From the NCBI GenBank assembly GCA_031276365.1, contig JAISNG010000138.1, positions 1-12,409 on the forward strand: a stretch of 12,409 bases of DNA, in the 5' to 3' direction. Source of the DNA: Campylobacteraceae bacterium (lineage in GTDB: Bacteria; Campylobacterota; Campylobacteria; Campylobacterales; Campylobacteraceae). The translations under genes and the position numbers were made by a program. The notes beneath the pieces were generated by a model, which saw nothing but the letters and a program-made list of their open reading frames with translations, had not been told where the DNA came from and made no database searches. Of the stretch, positions 6,406 through 12,409 are shown one piece after another (the stretch's first letter is position 1; each line of letters opens with the position of its first letter).

Positions 6406-7202
6406 TTGGTAAATATAATGATTTAGATTTAAAAAATTGGAAAAATTTAAATATAGACGTAAATTCTCTATGGATAATAAACGAGCGCGATAAAAGCGGC
6501 AAACACAAAAATATATATCATGGCAATTTTATACCTCAAATCCCAAATCAACTTATTAAAAGATATACAAAAACTAATGAAATTGTCCTAGAGCCGTTTA
6601 TGAGAAGCGGTACAACGCTTTTTGAGTGTGAGATATTGCATAGAAAATATATAGGATTTGATATAAACCCGAGCATTGTGCAATACGTTAATGATACCAT
6701 GAAAAATTCGCAAAAAGAGGATTTTATCGTTTGCTGCTTAAATTCTTCCGATAAATAGCAAGTATATTTAAATTTACAAAATGCACTTAAAAAAATAAAT
6801 GCCAAAAAAGTACAATTTTTGCTAATGCATCCTCCGTACATGGATATTGTAAAATTTACCAACAATCAAAACGACTTGTCGCAAATCAGCGATGTTGATA
6901 GGTTTATAGACGTATTAAAAACAGCATGTGAAAATTATCTCTGTTTTTTAGATAAAAATAGATATTTTGCTGTAGTTATCGGAGATGTTTATAAAAATAG
7001 TGAAGTCGTGCCTTTAGGGTTTTATTGTCTAAATATGATAAAAAGGAATTTTAGAGTAAAATTAAAAGGTATCATCGTGAAAAATATAGAAGGGAATCGT
7101 GGAAAATCGGGCGTTGATGGAATTTGGCATTATAGAGCTATGAAAAGCGATTATTATATATTTAAACATGAATATATTTTTGTTTTTAAAAAGGATTTTT
7201 GA
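6406..7202 (+). pseudogene. broken DNA methyltransferase of an R-M system (motif IV HPPY)
   Basis: From 6411 to 7202 one frame encodes an amino-methyltransferase (N6-adenine or N4-cytosine), interrupted by a single TAG at 6756-6758. Before the stop: SLWIINERDKSGKHKN, HGNFIPQIPNQLIKRYT and the SAM motif EPFMRSGTTLFE, then KYIGFDINPS. After it: the catalytic motif HPPYMDIVKF (6828-6857). The usual motif I is PFxGSGTT; here AGA at 6603-6605 puts Arg for Gly, one base change away from GGA. No good start is in frame; TTG at 6406 with AGGA (6392-6395) would give MVKYNDLDL if one A were restored in the AAA at 6411-6413, making 265 codons. The stop TGA overlaps the ATG of the endonuclease by one base. 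A piece from 6819 could still be translated but lacks the SAM site. Read-through of the amber codon cannot be excluded. Confidence 0.82.
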
Positions 7203-7874
7203 TGGATAATCCATTCTCTGAAGGTACAACAAGCTATCATGATTGGAATATTTTAAAAGATTTGAAGTGGCATTGCACAAAGTGTGAATTAAAATCAGGA
7301 CAAGCAAAAACTTGGCAGACTTGGAGAGATGAAAAGGGCATACAATTTGAAGAGCCAACGCCAAGACGATGGGAGAAAAGAATATTTTTCAGACAGCGCG
7401 GTAAAAAACTTCTCACAGAAAATTAAAAACATTAGAGTTATTGCAAACGGTTAGCGTTAGGGCGCAAATGACGCAAAAATTTACCAAAAGAGTTAAAGAT
7501 TTATATAAAAGAGAAGAAGCTGTTTTTCTTAGAGAGTTAAGCTGCGGAGAGACTGAAGTTGACCATAGATTTCCGCAAATAAGATGGGATACTAACGAAG
7601 ACAATAATGATGAACTTAAGATAAAGAGATTAAAAATAAATTTATTTTGCTCAATAGAAACAATAATCTTTGGAAGTCAAGACAATGCGAATCTTGTTTT
7701 AAAACAAAAAAGCGGGGAAGTTTTCCTGGGATATATTTTTGGTATGTAGGCGATGAAAATTGGCACAAAACTACGGATTATGATGAAAATGGCTGTATTG
7801 GCTGTTTTTGTTACGACCCACATACTTGGCGTAAAGAGCTAAATAACATAGTTCATAAAATACTTGTATTTTAA
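7202..7874 (+). pseudogene. frameshifted HNH-type type II restriction endonuclease
   Basis: Three frames in succession encode one protein: 7202 to about 7404 (MDNPFSEGTTSYHDW..., WHCTKCELKSGQ), then to about 7617 (KTSHRKLKTLELL..., CGETEVDHRFPQIRW), then to 7874 (NKFILLNRNNNLWKSRQCE..., KRGSFPGIYFWY, GCIGCFCYDPHTW). Restoring one A in the run at 7403-7408 and one in CTTAAGAT near 7618 gives 225 codons in frame. EVDH (7555-7566) and the NNNLWKSRQCESC segment form a beta-beta-alpha metal (HNH) nuclease site; several CxxC pairs suggest structural zinc. One expected pair after WEKRIF reads FRQR instead of CxxC, a further sign of decay. It is downstream of and coupled to the methyltransferase, so a cognate nuclease is expected; the type IIS MboII/HphI-like group is a guess. 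As read it is inactive. Confidence 0.8.
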
Positions 7875-7891
7875 AGGGATTTAGAATTAAT

Positions 7892-8121
7892 ATGAGGATA
7901 AATAGATTTAAGGTAAAAGAGTTAATGGCAAAAAAAAGATTAAAAATCAGTTGGAATTAGCTGCAATGCTGGGCATCTCTAAAAATCAATTTTCCACGAT
8001 TTTATCCAACAAATACAATCCCATAAAAAGTAACATTGTCGAGCTTGCAAAATTTTTGGGAGTAAGCCCTATTAAATTATTAGAAGATGAAAATGAAGAC
8101 AAAAAGGAAGAGTTGCAATGA
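7892..8121 (+). pseudogene. XRE-family HTH regulator, off by one base at A-runs
   Basis: The first frame gives MRINRFKVKELMAKKRLKIS and stops at a TAG (7958-7960). One base more in the A8 tract (7930-7937) or the A5 tract (7942-7946) joins it to a second frame reading NQLELAAMLGISKNQFSTIL, then SNKYNPIKSNIVELAKFLGV and a Glu/Asp/Lys-rich tail, for 76 residues in all. That is a complete Cro/C1-type five-helix HTH. Its TGA stop overlaps the ATG of the D12 methyltransferase (ATGA at 8118-8121). The position between nuclease and methyltransferase suits a control protein timing their expression. The A8 tract makes slippage, hence on/off switching, plausible; fixed mutation or a sequencing slip are alternatives. 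AAAGGGA (7873-7879) is a distant ribosome site. Confidence 0.78.
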
Positions 8122-9113
8122 ATTACATAGGCTCAAAAGTCAAACTGTCGCAGTGGATTAAAGATGAAATCACGCAAAGAGTCGGCGGCGCGCTACATGA
8201 TAAGGTTTTTTGTGATATATTTGCTGGCACAGGCACGATAGGCAGGATTTTTAAAAAGTTGGTTAAAAAAGTCATCAGCAACGACATAGAAGAGTATAGT
8301 TATGTTATTTGTAGAAATTATATACAAAACCACAAATATATCCCAAGCGCATCCGTTTTGCTGCAAGAGCTTAATCTTTTGCCTTTGCGCGAAGACGGAT
8401 TTATATACAAAAACTACTGTTTGGGAAGCGGAAGCAATAGACAATACTTCAGCGATGAAAACGGTAAAAAAATAGATACGGCAAGAATTGCGATAAACGA
8501 TTGGAAGCAAATGGGCAAAATAGATGACGATACATACTATTTTTTACTCTCTTCTTTACTTGAAAGCGCAGATAAAGTTGCAAATACAGCCTCTGTTTAC
8601 GGGGCTTTTTTAAAAAACTTAAAGCCTTATGCTCAAAAGCCCATGAACATTCTGCCCTCAACTTTTGAGTTGAATGATAACAGACATGAGGTTTATCGGG
8701 AGGAGAGTAATGTTTTGATTAGAAAAATCAGAGGCGATATTTTATATCTTGACCCGCCGTACAATGAAAGACAATACGGAGCAAATTATCATATCTTAAA
8801 TACTATCGCAAAATATGATAATTTTATACCTGAAGGTAAGACTGGCATGAGGAGATATTATCGTTCCAATTACTGTAAAAAACAAAAAGTGCTTGGCAGT
8901 TTTGAGGATTTGATAAAATATGCCGATTTTAAATATATATTTTTGAGTTATAATAACGAAGGACTAATGAGCAAAGATGAGATAAGGCATATTATGCAAA
9001 AATACGGCAAATATGATTTGGTTAAAAAGGAACATCAGCGTTACAAAGCCGACAATAAAAGAGAGTACAAAGCGAACTCTACGTTTGAATACCTGCATAT
9101 TTTGCACAAATAG
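8118..9113 (+). CDS. D12-class DNA adenine N6-methyltransferase
   Basis: An intact 331-residue SAM-dependent methyltransferase of the Dam/D12 class. Motif X is at the start (MNYIGSKVKL), the SAM-binding motif I is DIFAGTGTIG (33-42) and the catalytic motif IV is LDPPYNERQYGANYH (211-225), with Asp212-Tyr215 as DPPY. The order X-I-IV with a recognition domain in residues 75-200 is that of the alpha class. It overlaps the stop of the XRE gene by four bases (ATGA), with AAGGAAG about seven bases upstream, so translation is coupled to that gene. Together with the upstream methyltransferase and nuclease it completes a two-methyltransferase R-M system, as needed for an asymmetric site. Because the nuclease and first methyltransferase are broken, it now appears to be an orphan that may still mark the chromosome. 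Its target sequence cannot be deduced here. Confidence 0.9.
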   Translation: MNYIGSKVKLSQWIKDEITQRVGGALHDKVFCDIFAGTGTIGRIFKKLVKKVISNDIEEYSYVICRNYIQNHKYIPSASVLLQELNLLPLREDGFIYKNYCLGSGSNRQYFSDENGKKIDTARIAINDWKQMGKIDDDTYYFLLSSLLESADKVANTASVYGAFLKNLKPYAQKPMNILPSTFELNDNRHEVYREESNVLIRKIRGDILYLDPPYNERQYGANYHILNTIAKYDNFIPEGKTGMRRYYRSNYCKKQKVLGSFEDLIKYADFKYIFLSYNNEGLMSKDEIRHIMQKYGKYDLVKKEHQRYKADNKREYKANSTFEYLHILHK

Positions 9114-9138
9114 ATTTTAAACCCATTGCGGAGGAGTT

Positions 9139-9579
9139 ATGGAAGCAATTTATGAACACAAGATAGTAGTGCTACAAAGCGCTATTGATACAAATATGCA
9201 TGTAAATAACGTGGTTTATGTCCAATGGATGCAAGATGCCGCTACGGCACATTCAGATTCGCTGGGATTTACAAGTGAATTTTATGACAAAATAGGTAGC
9301 ACATGGGTTGCGCGCTCACATTTTATAGAGTATTTGAGCCCTGCATTTTTAGGAGAAGAGCTGGTCGTGCAGACGTGGATAAGCTCTATAAAACGCTTCA
9401 GTTCCAACCGCGAATACGCATTTTTCAGGAAAAGCGACAAAATGCTTTTGGCGAGGGCAAAGACAGTGTGGATATATCTGAATGCAAACGGAAAGCCAGG
9501 CAGGATTCCCGATGAATTGTTGGCAAAATATATCGCAGACGAGAGTTACGAACCGAAGCTGCGAGATAGCGCAAAATGA
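9139..9579 (+). CDS. acyl-CoA thioesterase, hotdog fold (4HBT type)
   Basis: A 146-residue cytoplasmic thioesterase hydrolysing acyl-CoA or a related thioester. The N-terminal strand is followed by the family signature DTNMHVNNVVYVQWM (17-31): Asp17 aligns with the catalytic Asp of the 4-hydroxybenzoyl-CoA thioesterase group and HVNN-x2-Y with the start of the hotdog helix. Later strands ARSHFIEYLSPAFLGEELVV and the AKTVWIYLNANGKPGRIP stretch are also typical. Length is normal for a single hotdog, which works as a dimer or tetramer. A strong GGAGGAG (9130-9136) fixes the start. It follows the D12 methyltransferase by 25 bases but is unrelated to restriction; it is intact and probably the resident gene against which the accessory loci lie. 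Substrate is unknown. Confidence 0.87.
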   Translation: MEAIYEHKIVVLQSAIDTNMHVNNVVYVQWMQDAATAHSDSLGFTSEFYDKIGSTWVARSHFIEYLSPAFLGEELVVQTWISSIKRFSSNREYAFFRKSDKMLLARAKTVWIYLNANGKPGRIPDELLAKYIADESYEPKLRDSAK

Positions 9580-9656
9580 TTTTCAACTGTTGTTTGATTT
9601 AGCATCGCAGTAAAATCCAACTGCACACAAAAACTCAAACAAGACGTTTATGATGT

Positions 9657-9744
9657 GATACAAGTGTTGTATTGAAATAATGGAACATACAAGATTGTTG
9701 CTCTGCCTGCAACACATGAACCGACACAAGCATTGTATTGCAAT
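9657..9744. repeat. two copies of a degenerate 22-base repeat upstream of fic
   Basis: GATACAAGTGTTGTATTGAAAT (22 bases, broken for reading as GATACAAGTGT plus TGTATTGAAAT, 9657-9678) and its partner at 9723-9744 agree at 18 of 22 positions, 66 bases apart. Each is followed by ATGGAACAT (9680-9688 and 9779-9787). Between them is a small hairpin TGTTGC (9696-9701)/GCAACA (9709-9714). A third, weaker copy lies at 12237-12258. The 240 bases between thioesterase and fic hold no gene. Confidence 0.55.
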
Positions 9745-9766
9745 TCAGTGAGAAAGCAAAAAATGT

Positions 9767-9772
9767 TATACT
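9767..9772 (+). promoter_or_regulatory. -10 box of the fic gene
   Basis: TATACT lies 47 bases before the fic ATG; TAAAAT at 9775-9780 is an alternative. A TTGCAA is present at 9738-9743 but 23 bases away, too far for a normal -35 box. The ribosome site AAAAAGGA (9806-9813) precedes the start. Confidence 0.35.
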
Positions 9773-9819
9773 TTTAAAATGGAACATGTATTTAATATTA
9801 GGCTCAAAAAGGACAACCG

Positions 9820-10593
9820 ATGCAGACTTATGATGTAAAAAATAATAAATATTCATATAAAATTAAACTTGACACTTGGAATGCCGCTTTCGGATTGCAC
9901 AAAGTTGACAATCTTGAACCTTCCAAATATGCTAAAAAATTAGCTTACCAAAACGCAAAGGGAGAGATAAGTTACGACGAGATAGAAAAAAGCCTGAAAA
10001 ATTACTACAGAGCTGAAAAAAATCAAGAGACAAAAGAAGCGGATATCGTATCATTAAGGATAACCGAACTGCTTTTGAGAGGCGGGTTTAGATTGAGTCC
10101 TGCTGCTTTGCTTGGCATACACAGGCATCTATAAAAGAACGTGTTCTTGGCGGTGAGAGTGTCGTTTATGATGATTGTCGAAACTTTAAATTATGATTTT
10201 ATGCAAGAGAGAAGTTTTGATTATAGTTTGCCTGATAAGCGCAGCAAAGCTTTTAAGGCTATGGAGTTTGTCTCAGGAATTTGGCAAATACACCCTTTTG
10301 GCGAAGGCAATACATACACAATAGCCGTATTTGCAATTAAATATTTTCGCATGCTGGGTTTTAATGTGGACAATACGCTGTTTAAGAAATATTCCGAATA
10401 CTTTAGAGACGCTTTGGTTTTGGCAAATTACCATAAAGAAGGGAAAGCTGTAAAGTTTTTAAATAATTTTACGGAAAATTTTTTATTGAAAAGCAATCAT
10501 GTGCTTGACGTAATTAATCATATTCATGGGAAACAACAGAGCAATGAAGGGATTGGAATAATTCAAGTTGGTAAATATCTGAAACCTAAATGA
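9820..10593 (+). pseudogene. Fic-domain protein, inactivated (class with VbhA-like N-terminus)
   Basis: Fic enzymes transfer AMP (or another nucleotide part) to target proteins. Residues 1-105 (WNAAFGLHKVDNLEPSKY, NAKGEISYDEIEKSL, ELLLRGGFRLSPAALLGIHR) are the N-terminal half, which resembles the inhibitory VbhA-type antitoxin segment fused to the Fic fold. A TAA at 10132-10134 ends it. The next stretch, KERVLGGESVVYDDCRN (10134-10184), is in a different frame; the original frame resumes at about 10182 with ETLNYDFMQERSFDYSL and runs to 10593. Compared with the family layout about 50 bases are missing before KERVLGG and a few before ETLNYDF. The catalytic loop reads HPFGEGNTYT (10291-10320): His is present but Tyr replaces the Arg that binds the ATP phosphates. 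The enzyme is thus damaged in structure and in its active site. Ribosome site and start (9820) are intact. Confidence 0.83.
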
Positions 10594-10736
10594 TGTATGT
10601 CGATTTAAGAAAATATCAGTAGAAAAATTCAAAAATTGGCTTCTACATGAAGCGCCTCAGAAATAATTATCTCTATATATAATTAATATTTTTGATAATT
10701 TAGTGCATAATAATTAAAAAGTCTAAGGAGATAAGT
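10594..10736 (+). promoter_or_regulatory. upstream region of the AbiE operon
   Basis: TAATTAT (10664-10670) and ATAATTA (10679-10685) form an inverted repeat with an eight-base spacer; AbiEi antitoxins bind inverted repeats before their own operon, so this is a candidate operator, though AT-rich sequence gives such repeats by chance. A CATAAT -10-like box is at 10706-10711 and the ribosome site AAGGAG at 10725-10730. A short frame before it (10608-10673, KKISVEKFKNWLLHEAPQK) may be a gene scrap. Confidence 0.3.
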
Positions 10737-11303
10737 ATGACAAGAATGGAACTGCTTAAAACGCTTGATTATTTAGATGCTAAAGGAGTATGGTGTTTTG
10801 ATGTTAAGATGTTTAATCTGTTTTTTCCTCAAGAGAGCAAACAGGTAAGAAATGTCTCTTTAAATCGCCATGTAGAAAGTGGAATTATTGTTAATGTTTG
10901 CAGAGGCTTTTATGCCAATCCAAGAGCGCGCAGTAAACCCAATTTTGCTTTACCAAAACTTGCGTATATTTTGCGTCCGCGAGAAGTATTTTATTTAAGC
11001 TATGAAGCGGCTTTAAGCGACTATGGAATTATTTCACAAATGCCAAATCGCTTAACATTTGCAACTACAGGCAGAACAGGGGAATATGATACACCGTATG
11101 GAATTTTAGAGTTTACACATTCAAACAGAGATGCCACAACTTTTTTGAAGGACTGCACATACTATGAAGATTACGGCGTATATTACGCCAATCCGCGTAA
11201 AGCCGTAAGAGATGCCGTGCGGGCAAATAGAAATGTAGGATTAATTGATTTTGATGAACTTAAAGAGATGGAAAAGGAGACTAAAAATGAACTTGCTTCT
11301 TGA
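10737..11303 (+). CDS. abiEi: AbiEi-family antitoxin of a type IV toxin-antitoxin system
   Basis: An intact 188-residue protein. The N-terminus (MTRMELLKTLDYLDAKGVW, then about residues 20-60 with SLNRHVESGIIVNVCRGFYA) is the winged-helix DNA-binding domain of AbiEi antitoxins. The C-terminal part (RPREVFYLSYEAALSDYGII, TFATTGRTGEYDTPYG, EDYGVYYANPRKAVRDAV) is the antitoxin core that counters the toxin. AbiEi represses its own operon and, in type IV fashion, opposes the toxin without a stable complex. It is followed by abiEii with a 17-base overlap; AAGGAG (11274-11279) within abiEi serves as the abiEii ribosome site. A good AAGGAG (10725-10730) fixes the start. The gene remains open although its toxin partner is broken, as expected if loss of the toxin comes first. 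Confidence 0.85.
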   Translation: MTRMELLKTLDYLDAKGVWCFDVKMFNLFFPQESKQVRNVSLNRHVESGIIVNVCRGFYANPRARSKPNFALPKLAYILRPREVFYLSYEAALSDYGIISQMPNRLTFATTGRTGEYDTPYGILEFTHSNRDATTFLKDCTYYEDYGVYYANPRKAVRDAVRANRNVGLIDFDELKEMEKETKNELAS

Positions 11304-12169
11304 TACCGCAGAAAAACATTCAAATGGTAATGAACTCGTAAAAACAACTATTATAAAGGAACTTTTACATTACGATATTTTGGACGCCCTAAACAAGTCG
11401 GATATAAGCCAAGAGCTTGTGTTTCAGGCGGAACATGTTTAAGACTTTGCTACGATACTGTGAGATATTCCGAAGATTTGGATTTTTGTCTGAAAAACAA
11501 GGGAGATTTTTCAAAAGGATTTATGAGTGAATTTGATAGAATTTTTATCTAAACTATTAAGCGCAAATATGGATTTGAAACAGAAGTTGAATATAAAGAG
11601 AAAACACAAGATACGAAAGATGATAGAAACGTTGGTGTTGAAAAATGGATAGCAAACATACTTATTAAAAACAAGTCTGCCAAACAGCTAAAAATCAATA
11701 TAAAAATCGCGAATATTCCAAGCCATGATAATGAAATCAGCTTAGTTAAAAATAGATATTATGTTTCCGCCGCATCTATCCTTGTACAATCAGAGAGTTT
11801 CAAGAGATTTTTTTGGATAAAGTCATCGCTCTTGCTGTAAGAGGTTTTTTCAAAGCAAGAAATTATTGTGATATATATTATCTTAAAAATATACACATAA
11901 AGCCTGACATATCTTTAGTTGCTAAAAAGATTGATGATTACACAATAGATGACTTTGACAAAAAGTTAGATGCCGTAACATCGTCTCTTTTTAATGAAAA
12001 TTACGAACTCTTTACGCAAGGTTTCAGAACCGAAATGAAAAGATTTTTGGCGGACGAAGTATATGCATACGCTCAAAAGCAAGATTTTATAGATAGCGTG
12101 TTTAAAACTATACAAAACAGCGTTGAAAACTTGTATGAACAGTCTGAAACTCAGATACATACAATTTAG
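11287..12169 (+). pseudogene. abiEii: AbiEii nucleotidyltransferase toxin, frameshifted and stopped
   Basis: AbiEii toxins are DUF1814 nucleotidyltransferases that act on tRNA or other RNA to stop growth, aborting phage infection. The frame starts MNLLLDTAEKHSNGNELVKT. At the catalytic motif the sequence reads TTTCAGGCGGAACA; restoring one G (11427-11428) gives FQGGTCLRLCYDTVRYSEDL, then DFCLK, the GGT and SEDLDF signatures of the family. An in-frame TAA interrupts it at 11550-11552 (DRIFI-stop-TIKRKYGF), and one T is missing from the T7 at 11808-11814, after which DKVIALAVRGFFKARNYCDI, YYL and the helical C-terminus follow to 12169. Repairing both shifts gives 295 codons, the normal size. 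Three separate lesions make an active toxin very unlikely. The 3' piece (from TTG 11813) has no ribosome site of note. Confidence 0.85.
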
Positions 12170-12232
12170 AAAACATAGATAGGGTGAAAAATGAAAAAGG
12201 CAGATGATAATATCTTGCAAAAGTAAGTCATA

Positions 12233-12263
12233 AACCGACACAAAAGTTGCATTAAAATCGGTT
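12233..12263. repeat. third copy of the repeat with an inverted end, after abiEii
   Basis: AACCGACACAA (12233-12243) is identical to 9719-9729 and the following bases to 12258 agree with the 9723-9744 repeat at 16 of 22 positions. AACCGA (12233-12238) and TCGGTT (12258-12263) are inverted copies, so this element can fold as a hairpin. The 211 bases from 12170 to 12380 otherwise show no gene I can support. Confidence 0.45.
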
Positions 12264-12345
12264 AAATTCTTCTGTGCTACATTCAAAGTTCAGCCTTCTC
12301 CAACACAAGCGCCGTTCAAAAGAAGATTTCACAACCAGCCGCTTG

Positions 12346-12351
12346 TAAAAT
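12346..12351 (+). promoter_or_regulatory. possible -10 box of the last gene
   Basis: TAAAAT inside TTGTAAAATC, 29 bases before the ATG at 12381, with TTTCACA (12327-12333) upstream but no normal -35 box. Confidence 0.3.
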
Positions 12352-12380
12352 CAAGAAAAGTTTTAAGAGGAAATATCAAT

Positions 12381-12409
12381 ATGAATATATACGAATACAT
12401 CTGTTCCGT
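12381..12409 (+). CDS. start of a gene cut by the window edge
   Basis: ATG at 12381 follows AGAGGAA (12366-12372) at a normal distance and opens MNIYEYICS before the window ends. Nine codons are too few to name a family. It is the first possible resident gene to the right of the AbiE remnant. Confidence 0.4.

Noticed and set aside
6819..7202. A stand-alone 127-residue gene
   Set aside because: It is in frame with the methyltransferase before the TAG at 6756 and contains its catalytic motif; it is the back half of that gene.
9303..9515. Second plus-strand frame inside the thioesterase gene
   Set aside because: It overlaps the recognised thioesterase in another frame and has no domain content.
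9585..9596. CAACTGTTG palindrome as a terminator after the thioesterase gene
   Set aside because: The stem is too short and no T-run follows it.
10575..10673. Short frame ending KKISVEKFKNWLLHEAPQK after fic
   Set aside because: The composition looks protein-like, but it has no start or ribosome site and I cannot place it in a family; it may be a gene remnant.
12191..12226. Tiny frame MKKADDNILQK after AGGGTG
   Set aside because: Eleven codons with no recognised match; possibly a scrap of a gene lost next to abiEii, but not supportable as a gene.
1..12409. CRISPR array, tRNA, rRNA, transposase or integrase
   Set aside because: No regularly spaced repeats, no cloverleaf and no transposase or integrase-type protein were seen; the only recombinase-like protein lacks its catalytic residues.

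Overview
The window looks like chromosome of a Campylobacterota (epsilonproteobacterial) species, most likely a free-living Sulfurimonas/Sulfuricurvum-type organism. This rests on recall rather than a search: the DNA is AT-rich, the ribosomal protein S21 begins MPGIKVHPNESF as in that phylum, -10 boxes are of TATAAT/TAAAAT type, and CcoG (cbb3 oxidase copper handling) sits among core genes.

Core half (1-6299): a leftward HTH/coiled-coil protein cut by the window edge (1-394); a rightward pair of a multi-pass DUF898/YjgN membrane protein and an M48 metallopeptidase (560-2604); leftward rpsU (2639-2851) converging on that pair; a serine-recombinase-like DNA-binding protein whose catalytic residues are all replaced (3037-3714), followed after 9 bases by ccoG (3724-5052); a small secreted protein (5128-5544) behind a TTCAC-repeat promoter and closed by a textbook terminator; and a YbaK-type aminoacyl-tRNA deacylase (5823-6299). 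All of these are open from end to end, apart from the window-edge gene.

Accessory half (about 6400-12200): three stacked defence or toxin-antitoxin loci, mostly in decay. First, a restriction-modification operon: DNA methyltransferase 1 (amber stop, damaged SAM motif), an HNH-type restriction endonuclease (two single-base deletions), a small XRE regulator (one single-base deletion at A-runs) and an intact D12-class adenine methyltransferase. An intact acyl-CoA thioesterase (9139-9579) separates it from the second locus, a Fic protein with an internal deletion, frame changes and loss of the ATP-binding Arg. Third is an AbiE type IV toxin-antitoxin pair with an intact antitoxin and a broken AbiEii toxin. 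A degenerate 22-base repeat occurs twice before fic and once after abiEii. The window ends in the first codons of another gene.

The common theme of the right half is that the dangerous components (nuclease, Fic enzyme, nucleotidyltransferase toxin) are broken while protective ones (D12 methyltransferase, AbiEi) remain intact. At least six of the lesions are single-base deletions, mostly in short homopolymers, whereas the 5.7 kb of core genes to the left has none. No wholly new multi-gene system is evident. The best candidates for new biology are the recombinase-like protein beside ccoG, the DUF898-M48 pair, and the TTCAC-repeat promoter of the secreted protein.
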